Part shown: piece after piece, positions 38,227 to 47,862 of the stretch
Position numbering within the stretch: position 1 is the first letter of the stretch
How the letters are laid out: each line of letters begins with the position of its first letter
Origin: Pseudoalteromonas luteoviolacea NCIMB 1944
GTDB taxonomy: Bacteria; Pseudomonadota; Gammaproteobacteria; Enterobacterales; Alteromonadaceae
Assembly (NCBI RefSeq): GCF_001625565.1
Contig: NZ_AUXS01000023.1
Span: forward strand, 1 to 48,130
Direction of reading: 5' to 3'
Length of the DNA: 48,130 nt
Program-made: the position numbers and the translations under genes
The notes under the pieces: generated by a model
Seen by the model: only the letters and a program-made list of their open reading frames with translations
Databases searched by the model: none
Told to the model about the DNA's origin: nothing

Positions 38227-38994
38227 ATGATGAAAATAAAGCGACAAACACGCCCTTTGATCCTCGCTATTTTAGTCTATTTTGCAGGCTGCCATACAAG
38301 CTATGCGCAAACATTGACGATCACCATAGGTGAGTACCCGCCTTATTCAGGGGCTCAACTTGTCGAACAAGGGCTCGTGCCGCAAATCATTCGCAAAGCG
38401 TTTGCGCAGCAGGGGATAAAAGTGAAGTTTGTATTTATGCCGTGGGCGCGCAGTTTCAAAGAGTCAGAGAAAGTGCGCTATGATGCATCTGCATATTGGT
38501 TCTGTACCACTGAAAGACAGCGCGACTATCTGTGCAGCACAGCTCTATATGAAGAAACAGCGGTCTTTTTTTATAATAAAAACAATCCAATACCGCCATG
38601 GCAAAGGCTAGAAGAGTTAGATAAATATCGCATTGGTGCTACCCGAGGCTACAGCTATACACAAGAATTTTGGCAGCTTGCCAGTACTGGACTACTCAAT
38701 ATCAGCATCATGACACGCGATGAGCAAAACCTGTCCATGCTGATAAAAGGCCGAATTGACTTGTTTCCAATGGGCCTGCTCCCAGCCAATTATTTGTTGG
38801 AGCAAGAATATCCCAATGATAAACACGTACTCAGTTATCACTCCACCCCGCTAATGACTGGAACGCTACATCTGCTATTTCCCAGAACTAAACCGACCTC
38901 TGAAAAGCTCCTGAAGATCTTTAACGATGGCATGCAAAAAATAATACACAGCGGCGAATATCAAACGATATTGAATAGCACAAAAACTAAATGA
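38227..38994 (+). CDS. Periplasmic solute-binding protein, family 3-like
   Basis: A 255-residue protein with a signal peptide (about residues 1-28). The mature part begins LTITIGEYPPYSG, typical of SBP_bac_3 amino-acid-type binding proteins, and shows the two-lobe pattern with a hinge near the middle. A possible lipobox-like FAGC lies inside the signal region but lacks the usual Leu at -3, so cleavage after SYA is more likely. No ABC permease genes are adjacent. It lies 12 bases after the hybrid kinase and may be a sensory binding protein rather than a transport component. Confidence 0.83.
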   Translation: MMKIKRQTRPLILAILVYFAGCHTSYAQTLTITIGEYPPYSGAQLVEQGLVPQIIRKAFAQQGIKVKFVFMPWARSFKESEKVRYDASAYWFCTTERQRDYLCSTALYEETAVFFYNKNNPIPPWQRLEELDKYRIGATRGYSYTQEFWQLASTGLLNISIMTRDEQNLSMLIKGRIDLFPMGLLPANYLLEQEYPNDKHVLSYHSTPLMTGTLHLLFPRTKPTSEKLLKIFNDGMQKIIHSGEYQTILNSTKTK

Positions 38995-39069
38995 CAGAAC
39001 CGCTTAAGTAATTAAATCTTCATAACTTAACCCCCTAAACAGCACTTCCGTTTTCGCTTGGGTATGATC

Positions 39070-39094
39070 AAAAAAACGCGGCAAGCGCCGCGTT
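39070..39094 (-). terminator. Intrinsic terminator of the LamG/tectonin-like gene
   Basis: AACGCGGC (39075-39082) and GCCGCGTT (39087-39094) form a GC-rich perfect stem. On the minus strand it is followed by a run of Ts. It lies 28 bases beyond the stop codon of the large gene. Confidence 0.92.
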
Positions 39095-39121
39095 CTATCA
39101 GATTATATTGCCTTTATTTGT

Positions 39122-42100
39122 TTAGCAAAAGATATGGCAAATGAAATGTTTGGCACCATTGTAAGCATCTTTGGCTGTATCTTCAGCCTTATCTTTGGCG
39201 CTATCAAATGCCGTTCCAGCAAAGTCTCCTGCCTTCGCGCCATAGTTATTGACGGCGTCATCAACGCTGATAATGCCGCTAAATACGGCTTGCTGCGCGG
39301 AGACACCATACTGCCCCATCGCTTGATCAAGTGGCAACATATTGGTCTGTACAAACCGAATAGCTGGCACGTAATACTGCGTAACTGCTTGGTCCACGGT
39401 AAGCATATTGGAGTTAACTGCTTCTAGCCCTCCAATGACACCATTGCCAACTAAGTCAGCCGTATCTGCCACCGAGTTGGTATCAATGACCACATTGACA
39501 TCCACATCAAGGCCAATCAATACCGCAAGTTCACCTGACACACCCACGGTTAATTCACCGTCTTCATATCCCGCAGTTGCTCCTGCGTTGATCCCAACAC
39601 CAAGGCCAGCTTCTACACCCCCTTCAGCATTACCACCAACGCCAGCTAAAGAGCCGCTTGCATACCCAGAAGCGGTGGCCATTATCCCAGCTTCCGCACC
39701 AGCAGAGCCAGAAATACCATAACACCCATCGCCGTAGCAAAGCTGGCTATCGCCCTCGACATTTGCATAAGCCGTCAATGCCGCAGTCCCTTCAGTCGTC
39801 GCACTTGTGCCCGGCACAAAATCCACTTCGACTTCTAGCGTACTTGTGGCTGATACTGTTGCCTGCGTGCCCAATTTAACATGTTGAGAGATCTGGGTTT
39901 TATCAATCGTTAATTGCGCTTCAATTTCTGCATCAACCGTAACTTCTGCGCTGTACTCTTGCGACGCTGAACCCACTCCGTCGACTTCAACAGAGCCACC
40001 AGCTGTCGCAACCGCGCCAGCACCAATATAGCTTCTTGCTTCTGCATTTACACCATCGGGCCCCACTGAAAACGACAGCTCAGCATCCGCTTCAGCATAC
40101 GCTTTTGCATTTGCATAACCATTAATACGCGCACCACCAATCAACTCCTTACTCACAGAGGTTTCAGCAGTCACCCCCACTTTCAGTTCAACCGCTTTGT
40201 CCACCTCAACAGTTGGAAAATCAATTGAAAAAGCACCAGATTGGATTTCATCACCAATTAATGCAAATACTCCGTTACCCATAGCAACTGAGTTATTCAC
40301 CACGGCACCAGCAGGCACTCCCGCTATCATTACAATGTTACCGGGGCTAGTATTGACAGACGCTGGCAACTGGTAAGTCTTATAATAGTCAGCGATGGCC
40401 ACTACGTTGTCGGTAAAACGAATGTAGTCTACATCGGTCATCAATAAGCGTGTTACACGAGTAGAGTCATAACGGTACGTCAACACCAGTGAGTTACCTA
40501 CTCTCTCAACTGTATAGTTATTTCTGCTGCCGGCTACTTGGAAGACAGTCCCGCCACTAACGCTGCGCTCTAACTCAGCGTCATCAATAAAAACCTTTTG
40601 CTGTGTCGATATTGGGTTGCCGTCATAGCGTGTATTTAGCTCAACATTGACATAAAAATCATGATGGGCTTTCGTCACATCTAACTTTAGACCTGTAGCA
40701 TCATCCGCACTCAGATCTATGCTGCCCCCCTGAATTAAATACTGATTATTTTTATCCAGTAAAACCACATCGTGAGGTAGTCCAGAAATGGTCACAGTCG
40801 CATCTTTGCGTACTTTTGGATTGACGATCACATTTAATGGAACGGCCTTTCCAACACCAAAGCTACTTTTGATATCACGGTATTTTCCTTGCACTAAATA
40901 CCAAGGTTGATCTGCACTCCCCCTCACATAGCGGTCATTTTTTTCGGTAACAACCCATACCCGACCATCGTTATCAACGGCTATTTCTTTCGCTTTGGCA
41001 CTTAATTCATATTCACCACCATAACTGGGAATATAGTTCGGATCATTCACTGGTACGGCTTTACTCGTGTCACCAAATACATCGGTTGTGGGATCAAAAG
41101 GTGCGTTGTCATCAAATGATTTTACTTTCTTAGGATCAATCGCATCCGAAGGCGTAAAGTACCATGGAGCTGAGATACCAAAACGATTTTTTACGTATCC
41201 AGCGGCATCAATACCCCAAACCTGGCCATCTGCGCCAACAGCCAGTTTTTTCATAAAGCCATCTTGCGTCAACCAGTCCCCGGATGATTTTTTACCATGT
41301 AACTTAATTTCACCTTTAAGGCCATTTCTTACATAGACTTCTCCATTTTGATTGGTTGCCGCAGCCCAAACATAACCATTAGGCTGTACTGCTAACTGCG
41401 GGAAAAAGCCATCAACTTGTTGCCATGGCGAATCAAAACGGTCTCGAAAGTATACTCTTCCATCATCCGTACCCGCCCAAACACCTCCGTCTTTATCACT
41501 GCCAATGCTGACAAACCGCATCCCTTGATCAACGTCTGTATCTACTTTCCATTCGGTATTTTTGGCACGACTATAAACGACGCCGCGTTTGTTAATACCC
41601 CAGTAGATATCACTATGATGCGTTACTTGTTCAATTGGCTCGCCAAAGTCGATACTGCCACTTTTGGCAAACAGTAAGTCATCGTCTTTTGGCGGCACAA
41701 TGTAAACAAAATTATGCTGCTGAACAGGTTTCACGGCATAGGGTTTTATGCTGCCTGCGTGAACTTCCACCTGGAGTGAGAATTTACCGAAAAAACCTTG
41801 TGGAATGTTGAGTAACAGTGCCCCATTTTTCAATGCATTTAAATCGACTACCTGCATATAGGTGCCATTTTTATTTTTCTTAGGTAGCAAAGCATTGCCT
41901 TTAATACTCACCCCTTTTGGCAACCCAGATACCGTGACTGCACGATAATCTTGTGGCACGCTTAGCTGTGGTACGGTAAACGGGTAGTCTGCTGACGTAG
42001 TGCGAGCTGTGCCAGCTTGCGCACCATGCAGGTGTAGGTAATCTCCGCCCGTTGCATGATCTCGCACACTACCGCCCATCATATCGCTCATATTTAACGG

Positions 42101-42760
42101 ATAATTGGCGATCAACCCCGCAGTGCCAGCCTCAAATACGGCGCGGTTATTTGCGATAATTTGCTTTTGACTACGCACAACATTCCACACCCTAAAGTCA
42201 TGTATCGCACCTTTAAATAACGCATCTCCATTCCAAGCGCTGCGTCCGATATAACGATGCCGACGACTTTGAGAGCTCGGCACATTCATATTGTTGTTGG
42301 TGGCGACCAGCTCCCCATTAATGTATAAATTGGCTGTTTTTGTCTCTCGCTCAAAGGTTGCCGCTAGATGCGTCCAATGGCCAATTGATATTGCCTTAGG
42401 TGAATCAACAACTGTTTCATGGCCATCGCGATAAATACTAAAACGAGGTTTGCCTGTTTTAGCGATAGACGTCGCAAAAATTATATTGTCGCTACCAGTT
42501 TGATTGAAAAAGTCCAGTAATCGCGAAAAATGCGTTACTTTGTCGACCTTTACCCAAGCTTCAATCGTAAAACTGCCGCCAAAGTCGACATTTTTGTCAC
42601 TCACCAGTTCCGCATAGTCATCTTGCCCATCGAAAACAACGGATGACGCTACGTCGCGCTCTAGCACGCGATACTCGTCAGCTGCAATCGTTTGCGAAAA
42701 TATGCCAAACAAGACAACAACCGCATATTGAGTGAATCGCCCAATACAGTGTTTTAACAT
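39122..42760 (-). CDS. Exported LamG/tectonin-like repeat protein with Ala/Gly-rich tail
   Basis: A 1212-residue exported protein of unknown function. After a signal peptide (about residues 1-26) comes a LamG/concanavalin-like domain (about 38-210, with SFTIEAWVKV and HWTHLAATFERETKTANLYI). A region with about five tectonin-like propeller repeats follows (about 375-640, each with a Trp and a GxVW element). Next come beta-rich segments and a very Ala/Gly/Val-rich low-complexity part (about 890-1115). Three short repeats and a C-terminus KHFICHIFC end the protein. I chose the ATG at 42760 over an upstream TTG. It stands alone with its own terminator. Carbohydrate or surface binding is likely from the lectin-like parts. 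Confidence 0.82.
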   Translation of the reverse strand: MLKHCIGRFTQYAVVVLFGIFSQTIAADEYRVLERDVASSVVFDGQDDYAELVSDKNVDFGGSFTIEAWVKVDKVTHFSRLLDFFNQTGSDNIIFATSIAKTGKPRFSIYRDGHETVVDSPKAISIGHWTHLAATFERETKTANLYINGELVATNNNMNVPSSQSRRHRYIGRSAWNGDALFKGAIHDFRVWNVVRSQKQIIANNRAVFEAGTAGLIANYPLNMSDMMGGSVRDHATGGDYLHLHGAQAGTARTTSADYPFTVPQLSVPQDYRAVTVSGLPKGVSIKGNALLPKKNKNGTYMQVVDLNALKNGALLLNIPQGFFGKFSLQVEVHAGSIKPYAVKPVQQHNFVYIVPPKDDDLLFAKSGSIDFGEPIEQVTHHSDIYWGINKRGVVYSRAKNTEWKVDTDVDQGMRFVSIGSDKDGGVWAGTDDGRVYFRDRFDSPWQQVDGFFPQLAVQPNGYVWAAATNQNGEVYVRNGLKGEIKLHGKKSSGDWLTQDGFMKKLAVGADGQVWGIDAAGYVKNRFGISAPWYFTPSDAIDPKKVKSFDDNAPFDPTTDVFGDTSKAVPVNDPNYIPSYGGEYELSAKAKEIAVDNDGRVWVVTEKNDRYVRGSADQPWYLVQGKYRDIKSSFGVGKAVPLNVIVNPKVRKDATVTISGLPHDVVLLDKNNQYLIQGGSIDLSADDATGLKLDVTKAHHDFYVNVELNTRYDGNPISTQQKVFIDDAELERSVSGGTVFQVAGSRNNYTVERVGNSLVLTYRYDSTRVTRLLMTDVDYIRFTDNVVAIADYYKTYQLPASVNTSPGNIVMIAGVPAGAVVNNSVAMGNGVFALIGDEIQSGAFSIDFPTVEVDKAVELKVGVTAETSVSKELIGGARINGYANAKAYAEADAELSFSVGPDGVNAEARSYIGAGAVATAGGSVEVDGVGSASQEYSAEVTVDAEIEAQLTIDKTQISQHVKLGTQATVSATSTLEVEVDFVPGTSATTEGTAALTAYANVEGDSQLCYGDGCYGISGSAGAEAGIMATASGYASGSLAGVGGNAEGGVEAGLGVGINAGATAGYEDGELTVGVSGELAVLIGLDVDVNVVIDTNSVADTADLVGNGVIGGLEAVNSNMLTVDQAVTQYYVPAIRFVQTNMLPLDQAMGQYGVSAQQAVFSGIISVDDAVNNYGAKAGDFAGTAFDSAKDKAEDTAKDAYNGAKHFICHIFC

Positions 42761-42766
42761 TATCAA

Positions 42767-43097
42767 TTACCCTTTCTTTATTAATGCGCTTCAATCACAT
42801 GAATTGATTAGCACATTCGAGATATGCAATACCTAATAACCAAAATATCTAGAATGAAATATTCCGAAGGCTGGGAGGTTATCATGTTAATCAACATAAA
42901 GTGGTGTGAAGAGCGCATAAAAACCAGACTAAAGGAGTGATTTTGAAATGAATCATTTGATTTAGCGAGCTTTTTCACCTTTAAAAAAGTTATGGTTAAA
43001 GTATCTGGTGAACTCTCAACTCTGTTTTTCAAAAAATATTGAAATATATATGTATGGCATGCGGTCTTTAAGTCTAATCAATTTTCCTGGAGTTCGT
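42767..43097. other. Intergenic region with a possible 28-residue ORF
   Basis: This 331-base AT-rich gap has no clear gene. A 28-codon frame (42854-42940, plus strand) contains an internal ATG at 42884 with a good GGGAGG ribosome site. It matches nothing I know and could be a remnant or a leader peptide. Confidence 0.3.
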
Positions 43098-43970
43098 ATG
43101 CAACATAAAATGATTCTTAATATCGTCACTGGATTAACCGCATTCAGCCTGTTTGTTTTTGGACTGTCTATGATGCTCGGTGGAAATGACCGCTATGTGC
43201 ACGCTCTACTGCAATTCTACACCCTAGATCTTGCGATTTCCGATATGCTGTCTGCGCAACTGTTAGGTGGCATTATTGTTATCACCAGTGCTTTGGTCGT
43301 TCTACAGCAACCGATGTTCAAAAAAGCGGCACTGATAAGCATTGTAGTTATTGCGATTGCCTTTTTAGTCACTCTTTTTGGTGAAGCGAGATGGATCCAA
43401 GCACATGGTGGATTCCCAGTGATCGGCTCAGGGCAAGGGATCATTAAATACTTTGCTTTGTTACCTATCGTGGCTTACTTATTCTGCCGTGAGAGATTCA
43501 GTGCAGCTCAACACATCTGGCTTAATTTCTTTCCTGTTGCATTAGTTTTACTGTGGATAGGCGGCATGAAGTTTATGGAACTAGAAGCCAAAGGTATTGA
43601 GCCACTGGTCAGTAACTCTCCATTTATGTCGTGGATGTATCAACTTTTTTCGATACAAATGGCCTCTAACTTAATCGGTATTTATGACATACTCTTTGTC
43701 GTGTTACTTATGACGGCCATCATTTTACGCCACACCTTGCTCTTAAAAATAGCGGTACTTGGCTGTGGTGCGGTGTTCTTGATGACACAAACCTTCTTGT
43801 TTACCACACCTGGTGCATTAAGCGCGACAACGATACTCACTGGTACTGGACAGTTCGTTATAAAAGATATTTGGTTCATTTGTAATCTATTAATATTAAG
43901 CTTTTTGGTGTTATCTCAGTCAAATAAACCCTCTATTCAACCGCACTCATTGACACCTGCGGTGGACTAG
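43098..43970 (+). CDS. DUF417/YkgB-family membrane protein, apparently duplicated
   Basis: A 290-residue inner-membrane protein with about eight helices. The second half matches the DUF417/YkgB family (WIGGMKFMELEAKGIEPLVSNSP and TGQFVIKDIWF). The first half also ends in a YkgB-like FPVIGSGQGIIKYFALL segment but lacks the WIG-KF-EA motif, so the protein looks like a degenerate domain fused to a complete one. E. coli YkgB is about 197 residues. I chose the ATG at 43098 because a CTGGAG site precedes it. Upstream in-frame codons from 43008 have none. It converges with the cyclase gene, overlapping by 38 bases. Confidence 0.82.
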   Translation: MQHKMILNIVTGLTAFSLFVFGLSMMLGGNDRYVHALLQFYTLDLAISDMLSAQLLGGIIVITSALVVLQQPMFKKAALISIVVIAIAFLVTLFGEARWIQAHGGFPVIGSGQGIIKYFALLPIVAYLFCRERFSAAQHIWLNFFPVALVLLWIGGMKFMELEAKGIEPLVSNSPFMSWMYQLFSIQMASNLIGIYDILFVVLLMTAIILRHTLLLKIAVLGCGAVFLMTQTFLFTTPGALSATTILTGTGQFVIKDIWFICNLLILSFLVLSQSNKPSIQPHSLTPAVD

Positions 43971-45546
43971 GCTTAACAAGGTTAATCACTTTAGCGCAAT
44001 TACGGCCTATTTCTTTGGCCGTATACATTGCCCTATCAGCGTGATTTAGCAATACTTCTTCACTTTCTCCATTGCTAGGGCGCATAACACATGCGCCAAC
44101 ACTCACAGAGACATATTTAAACACTGATGAACCTTGATGGCGTAACTTAAGCGCCTGAACCGCCGCTAGGCACTTGTCGCAAAAAGCATCTACTTTTTCC
44201 GTATCAGGTAAAATAAACACAAACTCTTCACCTCCTACACGGGCGAATACATCACAAGGTCGCTGTGCGAGCTCGTTCAGTGCTTGTGCCACACTACGTA
44301 AGCATTCATCTCCCATCACGTGACCATAGTGGTCGTTGTATTCTTTAAAGTAATCAATATCGATCACCAACAAGCTAATTGGGCTGGCAATACGCGCGGC
44401 ACGGCGCCATTCTTTCTGTAGCTGCAAGTCAAAATAGCGGCGATTGGACACCTGTGTTAGACCATCAATTTGCGTCAATACCTGCAATTGAGCATTGGCT
44501 TTGTCTAGTTCATACGTTTTAACTCTCACAGCACGCTGAATAGCAAGCTGTCTTCGATATAACAAACGTACATACAGGAAAGTCAATGCCGTCAAGAAAA
44601 AACCAATTACGATTATGATATACGGCAGCGCAGAGGTTCTATTCTGGATAAATTGAGTCGAAGGCACTGCGCTGATAGCCCAGTCTCGGCCCCACACTTG
44701 CAACCACGCAGTGTTTGGTGCAAGCTGCGTTTGCATTTGACCATGGCGATGCAGTATTTGTGGCGCTTTGGCTTTTGTCACATCCTCCAGTACAAACTCT
44801 ATATCACCTTCGCTTTTACCCAATTTCGAGTTTGCAATCAGTGTCTGTATTTTAAATACACCGACCACAAACCCCAAAATATGCGCGCGTTTTTCCAATA
44901 CCGTGACTGGCTGGTTTAGATATACAGGCCGCATAGCCAAAAAAGCACTATGCCCTTTGGGGTCTTGCACTAACTTAATCCCCGACGTTGCCAAAGGTAG
45001 AGCTAAGTCTCTTGACGCTTCAATTATCGTTTGTCGACGACTATCAGACAGCAGGTCAAAGCCAAGTGCAATTTCATTGCCATACAGCGGCTCAACAAAT
45101 TGTACAGGGTAATACTCGGCCCGCTGTAGTGCACGTTGCATCACTCCTGATTGCTCGCGCTCGGTCACCGAAAAGTGAGAGTAATGACTTAACCCTTGCT
45201 GTTCAAATGCGGCGCGATCTTGGTGCAATACGCGTGGTGCCCACTCTAAAGCTTGGATACCTGGGTGATTGATAAGTAAACCAGCAGATACTTGTCTGAA
45301 TAACGATTTACTCACCTGTGGTTGAGTCTCAAATAAAATTGCCAGGCTATGTAAGGTCGCTAACCGACTCAACACACTTTGCTTGAATGAATCGACGCGC
45401 AATAAATATTCTTTATTAAACTCTTGGGAAATGAGCCGTTGTTGTTCAGCATAGAGCATAAAGCCCAATACCCCGGTAAAACCAAAGCCAAACAAAACAA
45501 CTAACCCTTGAAGTAGTTTAGCGGAGTGACGGTGTGTTAAATCCAT
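43933..45546 (-). CDS. CHASE-domain diguanylate cyclase
   Basis: A 537-residue membrane enzyme that makes cyclic di-GMP. One N-terminal helix (about residues 13-31) and another (about 285-307) bracket a periplasmic CHASE-type sensor (about 70-250). The GGDEF domain (about 365-520) has an intact GGEEF active site and, five residues before it, an RPCD motif that fits the inhibitory I-site (RxxD). So it should be active and product-inhibited. It overlaps the DUF417 gene at the 3' end. Confidence 0.94.
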   Translation of the reverse strand: MDLTHRHSAKLLQGLVVLFGFGFTGVLGFMLYAEQQRLISQEFNKEYLLRVDSFKQSVLSRLATLHSLAILFETQPQVSKSLFRQVSAGLLINHPGIQALEWAPRVLHQDRAAFEQQGLSHYSHFSVTEREQSGVMQRALQRAEYYPVQFVEPLYGNEIALGFDLLSDSRRQTIIEASRDLALPLATSGIKLVQDPKGHSAFLAMRPVYLNQPVTVLEKRAHILGFVVGVFKIQTLIANSKLGKSEGDIEFVLEDVTKAKAPQILHRHGQMQTQLAPNTAWLQVWGRDWAISAVPSTQFIQNRTSALPYIIIVIGFFLTALTFLYVRLLYRRQLAIQRAVRVKTYELDKANAQLQVLTQIDGLTQVSNRRYFDLQLQKEWRRAARIASPISLLVIDIDYFKEYNDHYGHVMGDECLRSVAQALNELAQRPCDVFARVGGEEFVFILPDTEKVDAFCDKCLAAVQALKLRHQGSSVFKYVSVSVGACVMRPSNGESEEVLLNHADRAMYTAKEIGRNCAKVINLVKPSPPQVSMSAVE

Positions 45547-45769
45547 ACTTATTCCCTCTCATCCTTGCCACATGAAAGTATAGATAAAAGTCGCAAATCC
45601 GCTGCATTCTAGTAAGAAAAGAATGTGCCAGCTTAATTTTCCCAGCCAATAATTCATTCGGCAGAAAACCACAACTCTGCTATGATCGCTCTCTCATGGT
45701 GTCACTATCGCCTCAAACTAGTCAAAGCAAAGGTCGAGCAGTATCCCGACCAAAAAGAAGAGAACTTGC

Positions 45770-47167
45770 ATGAATTTTTCCCAACTTGGGCTATCTCAAG
45801 TATTGCTAAATACACTCCAATCGAAAGGTTACCAATCACCAACCCCTATTCAGCAGCAAGCAATTCCAGCAGTTCTTGCGGGGAAAGATGTCATGGCTGC
45901 AGCACAGACGGGGACTGGTAAAACCGCTGCATTCACCTTACCGCTTATCGAGCAGCTACTTGAGGCGCAACAACCCCATGCAAACCAAGCACGTATTCTG
46001 GTATTGGCACCAACTCGAGAGCTTGCGATACAAATTGCAGAAAATGTAGAAACGTATAGCGCTGGAACCCGAATTCGCAGCACTGTTGTCTACGGTGGTG
46101 TAAAAATAAACCCGCAAATGATGCGCCTTAGAAAAGGGGTTGATATTTTAATTGCCACTCCGGGTAGACTCCTTGATCTGTACCAGCAAAATGCAGTCAA
46201 ATTTACAGAATTAAGCGCTTTGGTACTCGATGAAGCCGATCGCATGCTGGATATGGGCTTTATTCACGATTTGAAAAAAATCATTAGCCTGTTACCTAAA
46301 AAACGTCAAAATTTACTTTTCTCTGCAACTTTCTCAGAACCAATTAGAGCACTCGCGAAAGGACTTTTTTCTGCCCCTGTCGAAATCTCTGTCGCGGCTG
46401 AAAATACTGCCGCGAAGAGTGTTAATCAAAGTGCCTATGCGTTAGATAAGTCTCAAAAAAATAAACTTCTTAGTCATTTCATTTTGAATAAGCAATGGCG
46501 ACAAGTGTTGGTTTTTTGTCGAACAAAACATGGTGCAAACCGATTGGTCACGTACCTTGAGAAAAACCATATCAGCGCGGCAGCGATACATGGGAATAAA
46601 TCACAAGGAGCCAGGGTTAAAGCGCTAAACGGTTTCAAAAGCGGCGAAGTCAATGTCCTAGTTGCCACCGATATTGTCGCGCGAGGATTAGACATCAGTG
46701 AACTTCCTTATGTTGTGAATTATGACTTACCGAATACCTATGAGGACTATGTACACAGAATTGGACGCACAGGTCGTGCAGGCAGTGAAGGAGTTGCGGT
46801 TTCTTTTGTGACATTAGCTGATGCTGATGATTTGTACGGAATTGAGCGTTTCATTGGGGCGTTGATACCGCGAGCTGAAGAACCTGGATTTACACCACAA
46901 AACCCGGTGCCAGAAAAGGCGCTAGATACACGCCCAATCAAACCTAAAAAGCCTAAGAAGCCGAAAAAAAAGCAGCAACCACAAGCTGAAACGGTGCAGG
47001 ATACAGCAACCAATAAAGACCCCAAAAAAGGTCAAAAGCCACAAAGACAACAGCGTGCTACAAAAACGCATGAAAACCGCAGTGGCAAGCCTGCATCTAG
47101 GCCCAATAAAAAACGACATTCAGCGCACAATAAGCCAAAAAGTGGTGGCCACTCTAAACCTAGTTAA
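45770..47167 (+). CDS. rhlE: DEAD-box ATP-dependent RNA helicase, RhlE type
   Basis: A 465-residue RNA helicase. Motifs occur in order: Q motif ([14 protein letters not shown]), Walker [26 protein letters not shown], then [11 protein letters not shown] and [10 protein letters not shown]. The core ends near residue 370. A Lys/Pro/Gln-rich basic tail (about 380-465) is typical of RhlE proteins and probably binds RNA. It is monocistronic with a strong hairpin downstream. Confidence 0.95.
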   Translation: MNFSQLGLSQVLLNTLQSKGYQSPTPIQQQAIPAVLAGKDVMAAAQTGTGKTAAFTLPLIEQLLEAQQPHANQARILVLAPTRELAIQIAENVETYSAGTRIRSTVVYGGVKINPQMMRLRKGVDILIATPGRLLDLYQQNAVKFTELSALVLDEADRMLDMGFIHDLKKIISLLPKKRQNLLFSATFSEPIRALAKGLFSAPVEISVAAENTAAKSVNQSAYALDKSQKNKLLSHFILNKQWRQVLVFCRTKHGANRLVTYLEKNHISAAAIHGNKSQGARVKALNGFKSGEVNVLVATDIVARGLDISELPYVVNYDLPNTYEDYVHRIGRTGRAGSEGVAVSFVTLADADDLYGIERFIGALIPRAEEPGFTPQNPVPEKALDTRPIKPKKPKKPKKKQQPQAETVQDTATNKDPKKGQKPQRQQRATKTHENRSGKPASRPNKKRHSAHNKPKSGGHSKPS

Positions 47168-47178
47168 TCACGCTCATC

Positions 47179-47225
47179 GTTTACTGTGAAGCGCAAGTCA
47201 AATTGACACTTCACAGTAAACCCTA
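47179..47225 (+). terminator. Long hairpin after rhlE
   Basis: GTTTACTGTGAAG (47179-47191) pairs perfectly with 47209-47221, a 13-bp stem. An inner GTCAA/ATTGAC can extend the pairing. It lies 11 bases after the stop codon. The tail (CCTATTTTG) is only weakly T-rich. Confidence 0.7.
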
Positions 47226-47327
47226 TTTTGCCTTATGAGGGCCTGAGTCGTAATTTACGCATGGCTGCTAAGCCTACATACCACGTTTTTACCACCAGCA
47301 AAACAGCTGTAAAATTAATCAGCTGAG

Positions 47328-47717
47328 TGTAACTCCCCCATTAACTGAAACAGTTCATAAGTAGAACTTCTATCGATATAAGAAGGTACTTTTACGGTGT
47401 GAAAAAGTAAGTTCACTGAAACACAGATCGTGCGCATGATCAAAGAAGCTGAATCAGGAGTGCCTGTACTGGAAATATGTCGTAATCATGGGGTTGATCA
47501 AAGTACACTTTATAAGTGACGTTCTAAATTATGGTGGGATGGAAGCCTCTGATGTAAAACGTTTAAAAGAGCTTGAAGATGAAAACCGAAAGCTAAAAGA
47601 TATGTTTAAGATCAGTGTGGTATTTGCTTATGGTGCAGCTGGTTTGAGTCGTAGAATGGGCTATCTTGAGGCAGCATAGTTCTACTAATGAGCTGTACTA
47701 AAACTGGGGCAGTTACA
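47328..47717 (+). mobile_element. Internally deleted IS3-family element (MITE-like)
   Basis: Imperfect terminal inverted repeats of about 40 bp bound this 390-bp segment: 47328-47368 begins TGTAACTCCCCC, and the reverse complement of 47678-47717 begins TGTAACTGCCCC. Both arms end in AGTAGAACT on the inside. Between them is only the start of an IS3-type transposase orfA, so orfB and most of the element are gone. Flanking triplets (GAG and TAT) do not match, so no target duplication is visible. Confidence 0.8.
47409..47679 (+). pseudogene. Broken IS3-family transposase orfA
   Basis: The reading KFTETQIVRMIKEAESG...CRNHGVDQSTLYK is the helix-turn-helix start of an IS3-type OrfA. A TGA (47517-47519) replaces the expected Trp codon of YKWRSK. 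An extra T near 47529 then shifts the frame, after which YGGMEASDVKRLKELEDEN continues. The normal ATG is also lost upstream. After KDMF the sequence departs from the family, marking the deletion junction. Confidence 0.85.
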
Positions 47718-47781
47718 TATAGCGCTATTACTTTGTTTACTTTACTAATATTTATTACAAACGGTAACAGAAAGGTGGTTA

Positions 47782-47862
47782 TGAAATCAGCTAGTAAAAA
47801 GAATAAAAGCCAGTACTGCACTCCTTGCAGTTATTTGGCAATCCCTCTTGATAAGGAATAAC
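47782..47862 (+). CDS. Possible 26-residue peptide with CxxC
   Basis: A short frame beginning MKSASKKNKSQYCTPC. It has a strong AAAGGTGG ribosome site two bases before the ATG, a basic N-terminus, one CTPC motif and an acidic end. A small hairpin (ACTGCA/TGCAGT, 47816-47832) lies inside the frame. No family is recognised. It may be a real small peptide, a leader, or chance. Confidence 0.3.

Noticed and set aside
42808..43032. A 74-codon minus-strand frame between the LamG/tectonin-like gene and the DUF417 gene
   Set aside because: No ribosome site, no recognisable domain, poor codon pattern, and it covers the region where the DUF417 promoter should lie.
47612..47821. A 69-codon hydrophobic minus-strand frame at the IS remnant
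   Set aside because: It crosses the right terminal repeat of the remnant and has no start signal, so it is a chance frame in AT-rich DNA.
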